Source: Solea solea
Lineage: Eukaryota > Chordata > Actinopteri > Pleuronectiformes > Soleidae
DNA: 64,000 nucleotides
Direction: 5' to 3'
Assembly: GCF_958295425.1 (NCBI RefSeq)
Contig: NC_081148.1
Coordinates: forward strand, 26,256,137-26,320,136
In this document: positions 49,144-61,200 of the stretch, in pieces
Layout of the letters: every line of letters starts with the position of its first letter
Numbering within the stretch: the first letter of the stretch is position 1
Notes under the pieces: generated by a model
What the model was told of the DNA's origin: nothing
What the model saw: only the letters and a program-made list of their open reading frames with translations
The model's database searches: none
Made by a program: the position numbers and the translations under genes

Positions 49144-51069
49144 CATATGACGCGACCCGTGCTGTATACTCATGTTTATACGCATGTATATCACTAAATA
49201 AAAGTCAAAGTTATAATTAACCAAACAATATCCAAACACAACAAAGATAAATGGCGGTAAATGTAAGCGACAGAGAGGCGGGACTATGACATCATCATTC
49301 TCAAAAGTAGTGTCGTCTACACAAAAATGCAAGGGTGGAATTTTGAGATTTAAATAAAAAACTAAAAAACATTTCAGGACTTTCCATGCGGTTCAAACTT
49401 AACTCGACTCATTTTTCATGTGTTCACACCAAGTATTAAAATGCAGCCAGAGTAAAAAACCAATAGTGTTCTAATAGTGTGGTGACACTTACTCCATTCA
49501 TAGGAAACACTGAGAAGTGTGAAATCACTCTCAGCTTATTCTGATCTCACTCAGGTCAACGGCTTCATATTCAGTGTTTGCTCACTATTTTTTTTATCTT
49601 GTTTTAATGTTTATTTCTTTTTCTATTTCTTATTCGTCGCTCACTGCTTTTCTACCTCTGACTTATTGCTGCAGAAACAAATGAACTTCCCTGGTGGTGT
49701 TGGATCAATATTATCTCAACGGGGCCGGAGACACATTTGTGTTCACACTGCTGCTATTAACATCACATCCTGAGCGCACCAAGTACAGGTCTGAATGATC
49801 CAACCGCAAAAACCACATTCAGAGGTTTTCAGGATGCCATGTGGTCACATTCCTCAGCAGCATGGACACAAGATTAGAGACCACCTCATGGGTTAAGGTT
49901 AGGGTTTACCCTCAGGGTTAATCCTGTCTAATTTCAGTCAAGTTATAAAATATTATAAAAAAATGTTGTTTCAATATCAGCTGTCGAGAAGAAGAGCTCG
50001 GCCCGAGAGCATTTGTGAAACTCTTGCAAATATCTGTAAATTGGGGCCAACTGATAATAAACAATGTAATGTCACCAAACTGGATGTAAAGCTTCTGTTT
50101 AATGGTTGAAGTTAGAATATAGTGAATGGAGCTGGTCACAGAGAGAACGCTTGAATCGTAAAAAAACCTTTTCTTTACAACGTCAGGAAACAATTTCCTG
50201 AGGAGTTAATGATCTGTTAATGATCTGATCTCAATCAGGTCTTCTACAGAAAATGATGTTCCACATAGAGAGGCCACATATGAGTCAATAAACATAAATA
50301 ACTCTTTGCTCTGATAACAAACAAAGTCGACATTACAACTCAATCATTTTAGTTTGAGGACAAAGGTGAGAAGATTATTTTTGAGGTTGAAGGCGACACT
50401 GATCAACACTTTCTGACCTTTTATGAACAAACAACTAATAAAGAAAACACTAAACGTGAGTGGACACCAATGTGATTGACAGCTGGTCTAGTCCAACAGG
50501 AAGGAGCCTTGTGTGAACTTCAAGTTACAAAACCAGGATCTCAGATCTGTATGGATGACATCACAACCTCGAGGTCACAGTGCATGAGACGGTTGTTTGT
50601 ATTAACTGAGAAAAGTGGCAGCACCACAATAATATACGTCTGCAAAAGAAACGATTTCCATCGACAGACTTTTAATAAACTCTTTAGTTTGTCCTGGGAT
50701 TCGTTTTTCATGAGTGCATGTGGTCTGCAAGTGTTTACATGCTGATCTGATCTGATCTGATCTCATCTCATCTGATCTGATCTGATGACGAGTTTAAATA
50801 AGAGGCAACGATACAATGCAGTCGTCATGTTTCATAAATGGTGTTTTAAGAGTTAAAGAACACAAAGACACGTCCAGGCTTAGTTTATCCTTTAGACACA
50901 AGCAGGGATTTAGAAAGCTCAAGCCAGAGGTGGAGAAGAGTTATCTGACGCTGAAGATCGGTGTTGCCCTCACAGCTGCGTCTGCAGCCAGTGACCACAA
51001 CACAACACAACACAACACAACAGACACACAACGCTGTCTTTACATGAAGCGAAACTTTGTTTCTACACA

Positions 51070-51600
51070 GTCAGCCAGCAGCGCTCTGCAGCTAGCATGC
51101 TAACAGCTAGCCGCGGAGCAACATTGTTGCCACACTAATGTTCCCGCAGCTAAGAGTCACGGAGGTGTTCGAACTTGTACCTGTGTCCGTGAGCACACCT
51201 GCGGCCTCTTGTCTTCTTCGAGCGGCGCGGTGCCGCGAGCACATCCGTGTGATGATGATGATGAAGATGATGATGATGATGATGATGTCCCCCCGTACAG
51301 ACGTCAGTCCCCTGCCCACTGGGATGAGGCTACAGCTAGGTGCGGAGGCTAGCACCGCGACTCAAACACCACCGCGTTCACTACGTGAGGGATGTGTGCG
51401 TGGTTTCACGCTCTCACCGGCGTTAGCGGAAGAGAAGTGAGTCACCCCCGTCACCCCCGTCTCACCTCCGTCTCACCCCCGTCACCTCAGTCCCAGTGTT
51501 TGTTTCATACAAGTCAACTTCAGCGCGTCGCTGCTTCCCCCGCCATCTTGGTTCTGCTGGAAACCTGGACGCAACCAAATCTGGAAATACCGGGGGTGGG
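51070..51600 (-). promoter_or_regulatory. CpG-rich promoter-like patch, probable ndst2 promoter
   Basis: The region is richer in CpG than its surroundings (GAGCGGCGCGGTGCCGCGAG at 51,220; CAACTTCAGCGCGTCGCTGC at 51,517). On the minus strand it has AACCAAGATGGCGG (51,540-51,553), a YY1-type core-promoter element usually found just downstream of a start site and oriented with transcription. Minus orientation points toward ndst2. Several GGTGAG sites at 51,440-51,480 could serve as first-exon donors. This assignment is an inference from composition and one motif. Confidence 0.45.
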
Positions 51601-51846
51601 TTTTGAAAGGGGGGGGGGGGGGCGGTTAAAACCAAACGCGACCGCATGGAACTTCATAGTTTTCACAGAGCAAAGAAGTGACAGACTCGACTGTTCGTGA
51701 CACGTTAAATAGTGTAAGTTAAAGTCTGTGTGTGTGTGTGTGTGTGTTGACACAGGTGTGTGTTCAGGTATTACCCACGCTGAGACCTAAACCTTCCTTA
51801 TGGGGACAAAAAGCTGTCACGTTAATGATTACATGTTGTGTGGTTA

Positions 51847-52392
51847 GCTTAAGGTTAGACCAGTACTAGTTATGGTTAAGGTTAGACCAGTAGTAGTTAT
51901 GGTTATGGTTAGACCAGTAGTAGTTATAGTTAGGGTTAGACCAGTAGTAGTTATAGTTCAGGTTAGACCAGTAGGGTTAGGGTTAAGGTTAGAACAGTAG
52001 TAGTTATAGTTAAAGTTAGACCAGTAGTAGTAATAGTTAGGGTTAGACCAGTAGTAGTTAAGGTTAGAACAGTAGTAGTTATAGTTAAAGTTAGACCAGT
52101 AGTAGTTATAGTTCAGGTTAGACCAGTAGTAGTTAGGGTTAAGGTTAGAACAGTAGTAGTTATGGTTATGGTTAGACCAGTAGTAGTTATGGTTATGGTT
52201 AGACCAGTAGTAGTTATAGTTAAAGTTAGACCAGTAGTAGTAATAGTTAGGGTTAGACCAGTAGTAGTTATAGTTAGGGTTAGACCAGTAGTAGTTATGG
52301 TTAAGGTTAGACCAGTAGTAGGGTTAGGGTTACGGTTAGACCAGTAGTAGTTATGGTTAAGGTTAGACCAGTAGTAGTTAAGGTTGTCTTAA
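51847..52392. repeat. 27-bp minisatellite (~20 copies)
   Basis: Units of the type GTTAGACCAGTAGTAGTTAT followed by GGTTAAG or AGTTAAA. Lengths vary where GGTTAGGG replaces part of a unit. It lies between the ndst2 promoter patch and the zswim8 3' end. Confidence 0.93.
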
Positions 52393-52744
52393 GTGATCTT
52401 GTGGACATATCCTCACCACGGTTTAAGTAGCGTCTCCACTAGCACAGTAACCTGGTACCAGGTACTATTTTGTAACTGTGAACGTGCGAGGTCAGGATTT
52501 ACTCACTTGTGCACCTGTGTCACATTAGTAAATCAGTGGTAAACACAGGAACTCTTTCTTCTGTAAACATGTTTCTAACTCTACGTGTGCATGAATGCAT
52601 GAATGATGAATGCATGAATGTTGTTGTGTGTTTTTTTGGAGCGCAGTGAAGTCGCGAGGATGACGTGATGTTACTTCCAGTGTAAATGAAACACAGCACG
52701 ACGGCTGCACGTCGTCATAAAAGCCCACACCAGTCACGACATGT

Positions 52745-53027
52745 TAGCATTTTGAAATAACTTTATTAAGTAAACTCTACACATTCAGTATTGCTTTTAC
52801 GTTTTTTTTATTTCGTTTTTCACTCTAATTTAGAACCTTTAGCAATCGTCACATATAGAACTTTTCAATCAAGCTACACTTGGTTGAGGAATACAAAAAT
52901 ATCACAGTACATTTTCTACGAAGTCGCCCTTTGCCTGCGAGGCCCTCGAGCCAATCAGAGAGGCACGTTCACAACCAGCAGAGTCAGAGCCTGGACACAG
53001 AGAAACAGCACCACAGGTACATGAGCG

Positions 53028-53065
<38 letters not shown>

Positions 53066-54010
53066 AGATCACGTATGAAATCTGAACGTTAATCAAACTT
53101 TGACAGTGAATCATAGTTTGTGTTTGAAGCTCAACATGGAAACATTGTTGCTGCTTTCACTGACGTAAGCCGACTTCTCCTGACTTCAAACACAGATTTT
53201 CTCTGGACTTTGGGGCTCGCGTGTCAGAACAGTGACATAATATATCATGACTGTGTCAATATCTCATACAACCACACGATCAGCTCAGGTGAGAACAGAA
53301 CATCCTGGACCTGGTTCTAACATAGAGGAAGAGTGAGTGTGGTCCTGCTTTGCCGGACTCTGAAGTTGTGTCCGTGTCGCTCGTCAGGCAGAAATGTCAA
53401 TGTGGATCCACAGCAACAGCACCTTTTAATGTTCTCTCACACTCTCGCTCCCATTTCTATCTGCATTCAGATTCTATACAAAATATCAAAAAAGATTCAA
53501 CAAAATACTGAAAAAATCCTCACATTTCTCTTATTAAACTTGTGTTTTTTCCTTTTCTCCCACACTGCACATCCACAGCATCAGCACTCGCATCCACAAA
53601 CACAACTGTAGAAAAACTAGGAAACACTGGAAATAAAGTGAGGATGGAGGCGCGACAGACAGACAGACAGACACAGACAGACAGACAGACAGACCCATCA
53701 AATGTCTTCAGTGTGGGGGAAATGGAAAAGATGGATTAGATGCAGAAAGGAAGGAGTACACTTTTTAATTTCCACAGTTACACCAACATGAACCAAGGAA
53801 AAAGAATGAGTGAGGAGGAGTCAGTGGAAAAGAGAAGAAGAAGAAGAAGAGAGCAGGTTTATAAAAAGTCTCTGTGGTGATTGTCCTGTCTCTGTGCTGT
53901 GTTGTGTTGTGTTGCAGAGGAACCACACAGCAGCAGATGTAGTGGCAGTAGCAGTGTTGGAGGCAGCCTCAGCCTCAGCCTCAGGACCAGGACCAGGACC
54001 AGGACCAGGA
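52745..54010 (-). other. zswim8: zswim8 3'UTR
   Basis: Between the zswim8 stop (54,011) and the minus-strand polyA signal at 52,762-52,767 there is no other gene. It contains a TG run (53,031-53,063 on the plus strand), AGAC repeats (53,656-53,695) and an AAGAAG/GGACCA-rich stretch (53,830-54,010). The limits are inferred from the polyA signal. Confidence 0.55.
52762..52767 (-). terminator. Polyadenylation signal for zswim8
   Basis: Plus-strand TTTATT, AATAAA on the minus strand, about 1.24 kb after the stop codon. It is the first such signal I saw downstream of the stop. Confidence 0.55.
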
Positions 54011-54214
54011 TCAGGGTGAGAAGGTTGCCATCTCTAGGGAAATGCGCTGCCACAGCTCCTTGGTCTGTTTGCCTCTCTTCAGGTTCTGCAGCACGTCGTT
54101 AAACTGCATCACGCCCACAGGCGTCAGACAGAACGCTCCTCTCGCGCTGCGGATGATGTTGACAAAGTCGTCGTAGTCTGCAGGTGTCAGGTGGATGAGC
54201 CGGTGGTGGATGTA
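54011..54214 (-). CDS. zswim8: zswim8 terminal coding exon
   Basis: 67 codons and TGA: YIHHRLIHLTPADYDDFVNI, AFCLTPVGVMQFNDVLQNLK and KELWQRISLEMATFSP. Preceded by a 2.5-kb intron. Confidence 0.95.
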   Translation of the reverse strand, partial: YIHHRLIHLTPADYDDFVNIIRSARGAFCLTPVGVMQFNDVLQNLKRGKQTKELWQRISLEMATFSP

Positions 54215-57200
54215 CTGCACACAGAGACACACACAGTTGTGACAGTCGCACAATAATCAGATTCTACACAGAGAAATGTTCTAAGAGTCACGAGAAGCTC
54301 AGCGTGGAGCAGTTCGGCCCTCGTACAGGCTCTGGTCTACTCTCGTCTCAACTACTTAATGTCCTGCTAACGCCCTGCTACCACCCTGCTAACACCCTGC
54401 TAACACCATGCTAACGCCATGCTAACAGGCCTCCCGACCCGTGCCGTGAAACCACTACAGTTGGTCGAGATCACGGCGGTCCCCCTCTGTTCGTTGAGCT
54501 CCTCTTCCTCCCTTAGTCGCTCCTCTTCCTCCCTTAGTGGCCTGCATCAAACCCAGATGACTGACACCAGCCTACAGAGGTGTTTCCTGGGTCTGCTCCC
54601 ACTGACTTAAATGCTCCTAAAGGCTCATGTTAGCCAACGACTCCGTTCATTTAAGGATTATTGGGTTACGCCCAATTCCCGATTTTGAAAAATGCCACCA
54701 GTGCAGGGGGCGTGGTCTGGTGGACCACGGTAAAAAGTTAATGCAGCAGCTGGAGTTTGGTGAACATCAGCTATGATTTCAACACTTTAAACTAAACCTG
54801 AATCAACTAATAAATAACAAGTAAATAACAAATAAATAACAAGTAAATAAATAAATAACAAGTAAATAACAAATAAGTAACAAATAAATAAAAAATACAA
54901 ATAAATAACAAGTAAATAACAAATAAAAAATAAATAACAAAAAATAACAAGTAAATAAGTAAATAACAAATAAATAACAAATAACAATTATATAACAAAT
55001 AACAAGTAAATAACATAAGTAACAAATAAATAACAAGTAAATAACAGGTACATAACAAATAACAAGTAAATAACAAATAAATAACAAGTAAATAACAAAT
55101 AAGTAACAAATAAATAACAAGTAAATAACAAATAACAAGTAAATAACAAGTAAATAACAAGTAAATAACAAATAAATAACAAATAACAAGTAAATAACAT
55201 AAATAACAAGTAAATAACAACAAAACGGTGGTTCAGAGGTTTAGTCAGTAAACAGACAATCACTCCTTCACTAGAACATGATGCAGAAAGCAGGTTCAAC
55301 AAACTCTGAGTTAAACCTTAACTCTAGGTTGACCAACTCTGAGTTTTGGGTTTCAGAACAGCTGATCAGCATTAGTTCATTCCACTCCGAGTATGTTCAC
55401 TCTGAGTTAAGGGTGTGTGTTGGGAATCAGTGGAGCTCAGTGGAGCTCAGTGGAGCTCTGATACTATGATTCACCATGGCAACAGGTAAACAAAGAGCAC
55501 AGCCTCCATTTTAATCCAGTTGAGCAGAAATATGAACACATGCCAATGACCATGACATTTAGTCAATAAACGAACACTATTACATTTTATACAGCGTAAT
55601 CCACTGGTTCATCATTTAACAGACTTTCCTTTCATGAATGGATGATAAAATGCTGCAGTCCTGACATTATGTTACATTTGGTTTGATATTTATTCAGCTG
55701 TAACCTGACGAGACACAAACTGAAGATGAGAATATGGATCAAACTGATACTGATACTTATGGACGTATAAATATAAAAGTGTCCATGTTCAAACTGACTC
55801 ACTTTTTTGACTCTATTTTACATGAAAACATTTTGCTCAACACTATTTCATGACTATATATAAACACACTCACTGAAAGGCTGTCAAACATTAAGATTTC
55901 GCACTTTATAAATCCAAGTCATTATTATTATTATTTATTAATGTGCACACTGTTGGTGTGAACTACGGGGGAAGCAGCCCTCTTAACATTTGATTAAGAT
56001 TTGATTAAGATTTGATTAAGATTTGATTAAGATTTGATGCGTGTGTGGAGGTTGGAGTCGACATGTGGTGATAAGAGCTGACTTAAGGTAAGTAGACGTA
56101 CAGGCTTGTAATAATGGATGTGTTGAGTTGAGTATGTACCTAAACCGTGTCGTGTCGTGTCGTTTCGTGTCGTGTCGCCCCGAGGCGAGTCCTCACTCTG
56201 AGGCACGCGCAAGTGTCCATCCTGCGACCCCCCCCCGAAATACGTGAGCCCCCCCTAAACCCAGGGTATAGTCCGCACACTGGAAGTAACATCTGATTGG
56301 GATTTCGATGTTTTGAAAGATGTAAATGTCATTAATTTGGCAGGTGAATGCGCTCTAATACGTGTTTTGATATCGACTATGAATGAGGAAATGAGACGAG
56401 TGTCAGACAGCTGCTTCAGGCTCAGCAGGAGGAGGAGGAGACACAGAGAAACTCAGGGTTTGTTGCGAGCAGGTTAGGTTCACGGAGTATGTATATATGA
56501 GTTTCCCTCATCTCAGGGTTAACTAACTCAGAGTTTTCACTAAACCTGCTTTCTGAAACGGCCCCCGGACTGTTGTGGCTCTTTTCCACCATGGTCCCGC
56601 CCCCATTTTTTTGGAACACAACAACAGTCTGACACTTGTGCCTTAATTTTGAACGCAGGTCAGGCTGAGGTGAGGATGGAGGCGTGTCCTACCTGCAGGT
56701 AAGCCTGTTGGCAGCGCTGGACAAGCTGATGGAAAGCAGGTGTCCGGAGGTGGGCGTGGATGTGGGCGGGGTTTAGCCTCTGCAGCGCTTCCATGATGAT
56801 CTCCTGCAGGACAAACGGACTGAGGACACCTTTTGCTGCTCCCACACAGAACTGGTACACATAGTTGACTCCTGACAGAGAAGAAGAGAAGAAAGAGAGA
56901 CAAGTGTTGGATTAACATTCTTAACTTTACGTTACTTTCTTATTCCTACGACTAACCCAACCTGTCAATCAGGCCGCAGTAAATGTTGAGATTAACCAGA
57001 TTAACCAGAGAGACACAAATTTACTAAACACTTTCTCTCAGGACTTTAGTACATGTGACAGTACCGTACTACTATAATCCTGTAGACTTCATCTGGATTA
57101 GAGTTCATACAGTTAGCCTTTAGTTTACAGGACCTTACAGGACCTTACAGGGCCTTACAGGATCTTACAGGATCTTATAGGACCACATAAAACCCTTAAC

Positions 57201-57833
57201 TATCACTTAAACATCACAGTGACACTTAAGGAGAAAGTCAGGCTCACCGAGCCGAGCAGCCAGTCCCAGCAGCCACTTCACATCTTCAGTGTAAGGAGGA
57301 CTCCTGGAGAAGTTGTTAGGATGGTCGTTGTGAGCTCTTCTACCCAGCATCTCTAATGCCAGCATGCCTGCACACACGCACACACGCACACACGCACACA
57401 CACACACACACGTTACCGTCAGACCTTAAATGCTCCTCGAGGAGCCACGAGTGAGGATGTAGCTCGTCATCTAAATCCCACACCTCCACATTAAAGTGCA
57501 GATTTTTAATCCTGTCTAACTTCCTACAGTAATAATTCCAAACATTTGTGAGTCTTCACTCTCCTCGTGTCTCTCTCTTGCTGATAAGGAGCTAAGATGC
57601 AGAGTGAAGGAAAGAAGGAGACATGTAAGTGAGCTTCACTAGCTCCTTACCAACTCTGTAGGCCGAGTGCAGGTGGTGCAGCCCCTGCTGGCTGATGGGC
57701 TGACTGTGCTGCTCGTCCTCTGCCAGGAAAGTGTGAGTGCTGACCATGGAGCCGGGCTGTGAGGAGAGGGACGGCATGGACGCTCCCTGGATGGTCTGGA
57801 TGGTCTGGCCCGCATGGACGCTGCCGACTGTCC

Positions 57834-57914
<81 letters not shown>

Positions 57915-58205
57915 TCATGTGTTTCTGATCTGCTGCTGGTTTTACTTAAAGTTTGTCTTTGAAATTTTCATTTTTAATACACACTCAACTTAATCTACTG
58001 GCCCTGCAAATATTCACCATAAAAGCTTTTACTTTGAAATGAAGTTTGTGCCACTTTTCTCACTCCCTCACTCCCTGCACCAACGTCACAGCACACCAGA
58101 GTTGTTGTGTTATTTTTGTGTACACAATTATCACAAACACAGTAAAGGAGGCGGGAACAGACCCAGCGCTCTGTGTCCCATCAGCTAATAACTCAGATAT
58201 ATAGA

Positions 58206-58252
<47 letters not shown>

Positions 58253-61200
58253 TATAGAACACAGGAAGAGAGGAGTTTTATCTAAGGACAGACGGACACA
58301 CTGACAAACAGTCGTACTAGAGAGAGGACTGAAAAGTTCTTGTTTTAAGCAAAAAGAATCTCCCATAGTGGGTTAGGGAGTCATAGGGCCACATTGAGGG
58401 AAAACAATTCACAGACTTTGCGAATAAAGTCTTAATTTATGAGAATAAAGTCGTACATTTATGAGAATAAAGTCTTAATTTATGAGATTAAAGTCTTTAT
58501 TTATGAGATTAAAGTCGTAAATGTATGAGATTAAAGTTGTAAATTTATGAGATTAAAGTCATGAGAATAAAGTCTTAATTTACGAGATTGCACTTTTCAG
58601 ATGGGCAGTGAAAGGATGGGGTGATGCTAGATCACTTTTTGGTCATTACTGAGAATTCCTTAGAGGTGGGGGTTGTGGGGCAACAGAAGTTACACACTGA
58701 AGCCTAAACATACACACAGATTAGATTAACCTTGTTTTTAATGGCTAAAAATGTGTTTTTCCTGTGGGTCAAGTAAACCTACCAACCCTTCAGATCTAAA
58801 TTAAAAGCTTACTCTGCTACAGAGTAGCCACACAGAGAGACAGTCCTCACCTGCTACAGTGGTGCTGAGCGGCAGGCCGCTCTCAGTGTGGTAGGGATGG
58901 ACGGCTATTTGAGTCATGGATGGGACGGGGACACCAGGGAAAGTCACAGCTGTGGCTGTCATGGGTGGCTGTGGGCCAGTGGCCACGGAGAACGGGAACT
59001 GAGCCCCGATAAACGCTGGGTGCATTCCCTGAAGAGGCAACAAATACAGAGCAAAACAGTGTTCATTTAACAACAGTAACACTTTGAGGATTCATCTGAT
59101 GATAGAACTGTTTGCAACAATGGGCTAACCCTGCAACAAGGTTCATTATTTCCATAAATGAATTTGTCCCAAAATAGCATTTCAATTTCAACACTACCAA
59201 CCATACATACATACATACATACATACATACAAACATATACACATACATACATACAAACATATACACATACATACATACAAACATATGCACATACATACAT
59301 ATAAACATACAAACATATACACATATACACATACATACATACATACATACATGCAAACATATGCACATACATACATACAAACATATACACATATACATAC
59401 ATATACACCAGGGGTCGCGTTAACCGAATATTTTCCGTCACCGTTTTAAAAAAACGGTGACGGAAAATCTGAGAGCCATCCGTCATTTTGACAGATTGCA
59501 ATTCACAGCCCTAAAAACTATGTTGATAAAAGAGGTGAAAAAAGAGGGATAGATGCAGATGAAGGACAAACTCAGCCCTTGGCCTCAGCGGCAGTAAGGA
59601 GGTTAGGCGAGTTCAGTGGGAGCGGGAGTTCTCCTGGCTGAGGAGGGCGGATAGAAAAATGTTGTGCGACAAAATAAAGATTCCCATCGGAGAATCTGAG
59701 CATCATTTCTGACCTGGACACCGTACTCAATGCATCTCGCTATCCTTGTAGTGCTGACAGCGTGTTAAAGAGCTATGGACAGGAGGCTTTGGAGCGCGTC
59801 TGTGACCGGTGCAGCTGATCCACTGGTGCAGAAGGAGCGCATGTTGCGGGATTTACTACCACGCGCAACTACGCGCAAGCAGGCACGCGATTTAAGTCCA
59901 TGTGGACCAGGAGGAAGGTGTGAGACCACAGGTGAACTGTTCATATTCCACTGCAATATGAACAAAGCAATTGAATATGTCATTATTATCATTTAAAGGG
60001 ACCGGTAAAAATGGATTATGACAGGATTTTTATGACCCTGTCACTCAAAATGACAGACAACGAAAAAGTCTAGCACAACCTCTGATACACACATACATAC
60101 AAACACATACACATACATACAAACATATAAACATATACACATACATACAAACAAACATATAAACATATACACATACATACAAACAAACATATAAACATAC
60201 ATACAAACATATAAACATACACATACATACAAACATATACACATACATACAAACATATAAACATATACACATACATACAAACATATAAACATATACACAT
60301 ACATACAAACATAAACACATACATACAAACATATAAACACATACATACAAACATATAAACATACACATACATACAAACATATAAACATATACACATACAT
60401 ACAAACATATAAACATACACATACATATAAACATATACACATACACACATATAGACATATAAACATACATACAAACATATACACATACATACACACATAT
60501 AAACATACAAACATATAAACATACACATACATACAAACATATACACATACATACACACATATAAACATACAAACATATAAACATACACATACATACAAAC
60601 ATATACACATACATACACACATATAAACATACAAACATACACATATACACATACATACAAACATACACATACATACAAACATATAAACATATACACATAC
60701 ATACAAACACATACAAACATATACACATACATACATACAAACATATAAACATGTAAGTTGAAAGTAAATAAACAACAGAGAGGACAGAGCAATGATTATC
60801 TATGTCAGAAAACAAGACGGAGTCTCTGTAAATGCCGCACCATTGCCCCTGTGTGGCTTGTAGACGTGTAACAGCAATTTATGAGAAAATGATGAATAAA
60901 AAATAAAATTTCAAAGAGACAAACAATTGAAATAAAACAATGAAACCAAATGTAAAAATGTGCTGTGTTAATTTAACAGTAACAGTTACTGGGATCAGCC
61001 ATCCCATACACTTCCATAAACTGGGAACATATTATTATTATTATTATTATTATTATTGTTATTGTTGTTATTATTATTAATAATGACAAACAACACGAAG
61101 GGAAAGTCAGACAGTCAGAAGGAAAGTACTGTTTCTAAACATTAAAATAAACTAAAGGTCACAATATTACTGTTGTATTATTATAAACGCTTTGTTGACT

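Larger units (their letters stand above)
47405..51069. other. Long stretch without recognised genes
   Basis: Holds an element remnant at 48,314-48,497, a TG/CA microsatellite pair at 49,072-49,137, and TGATC pentamers at 50,747-50,785. A short CACAA run occurs at 50,998-51,022. I see no convincing exon. If the CpG patch at 51.1-51.6 kb is the ndst2 promoter, this is the ndst2 first intron. Confidence 0.4.

Noticed and set aside
51847..52392. Interstitial telomere repeat
   Set aside because: GGTTAGGG appears sporadically, but the true period is 27 bp built around GACCAGTAGTAG.
54803..55223. Hydrophobic Y/L/I-rich ORFs as membrane proteins
   Set aside because: Produced by the TAAATAACAA repeat.
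60041..60815. Three overlapping ~250-codon minus-strand ORFs
   Set aside because: All cross the CATA-derived repeat and have no non-repeat domain.
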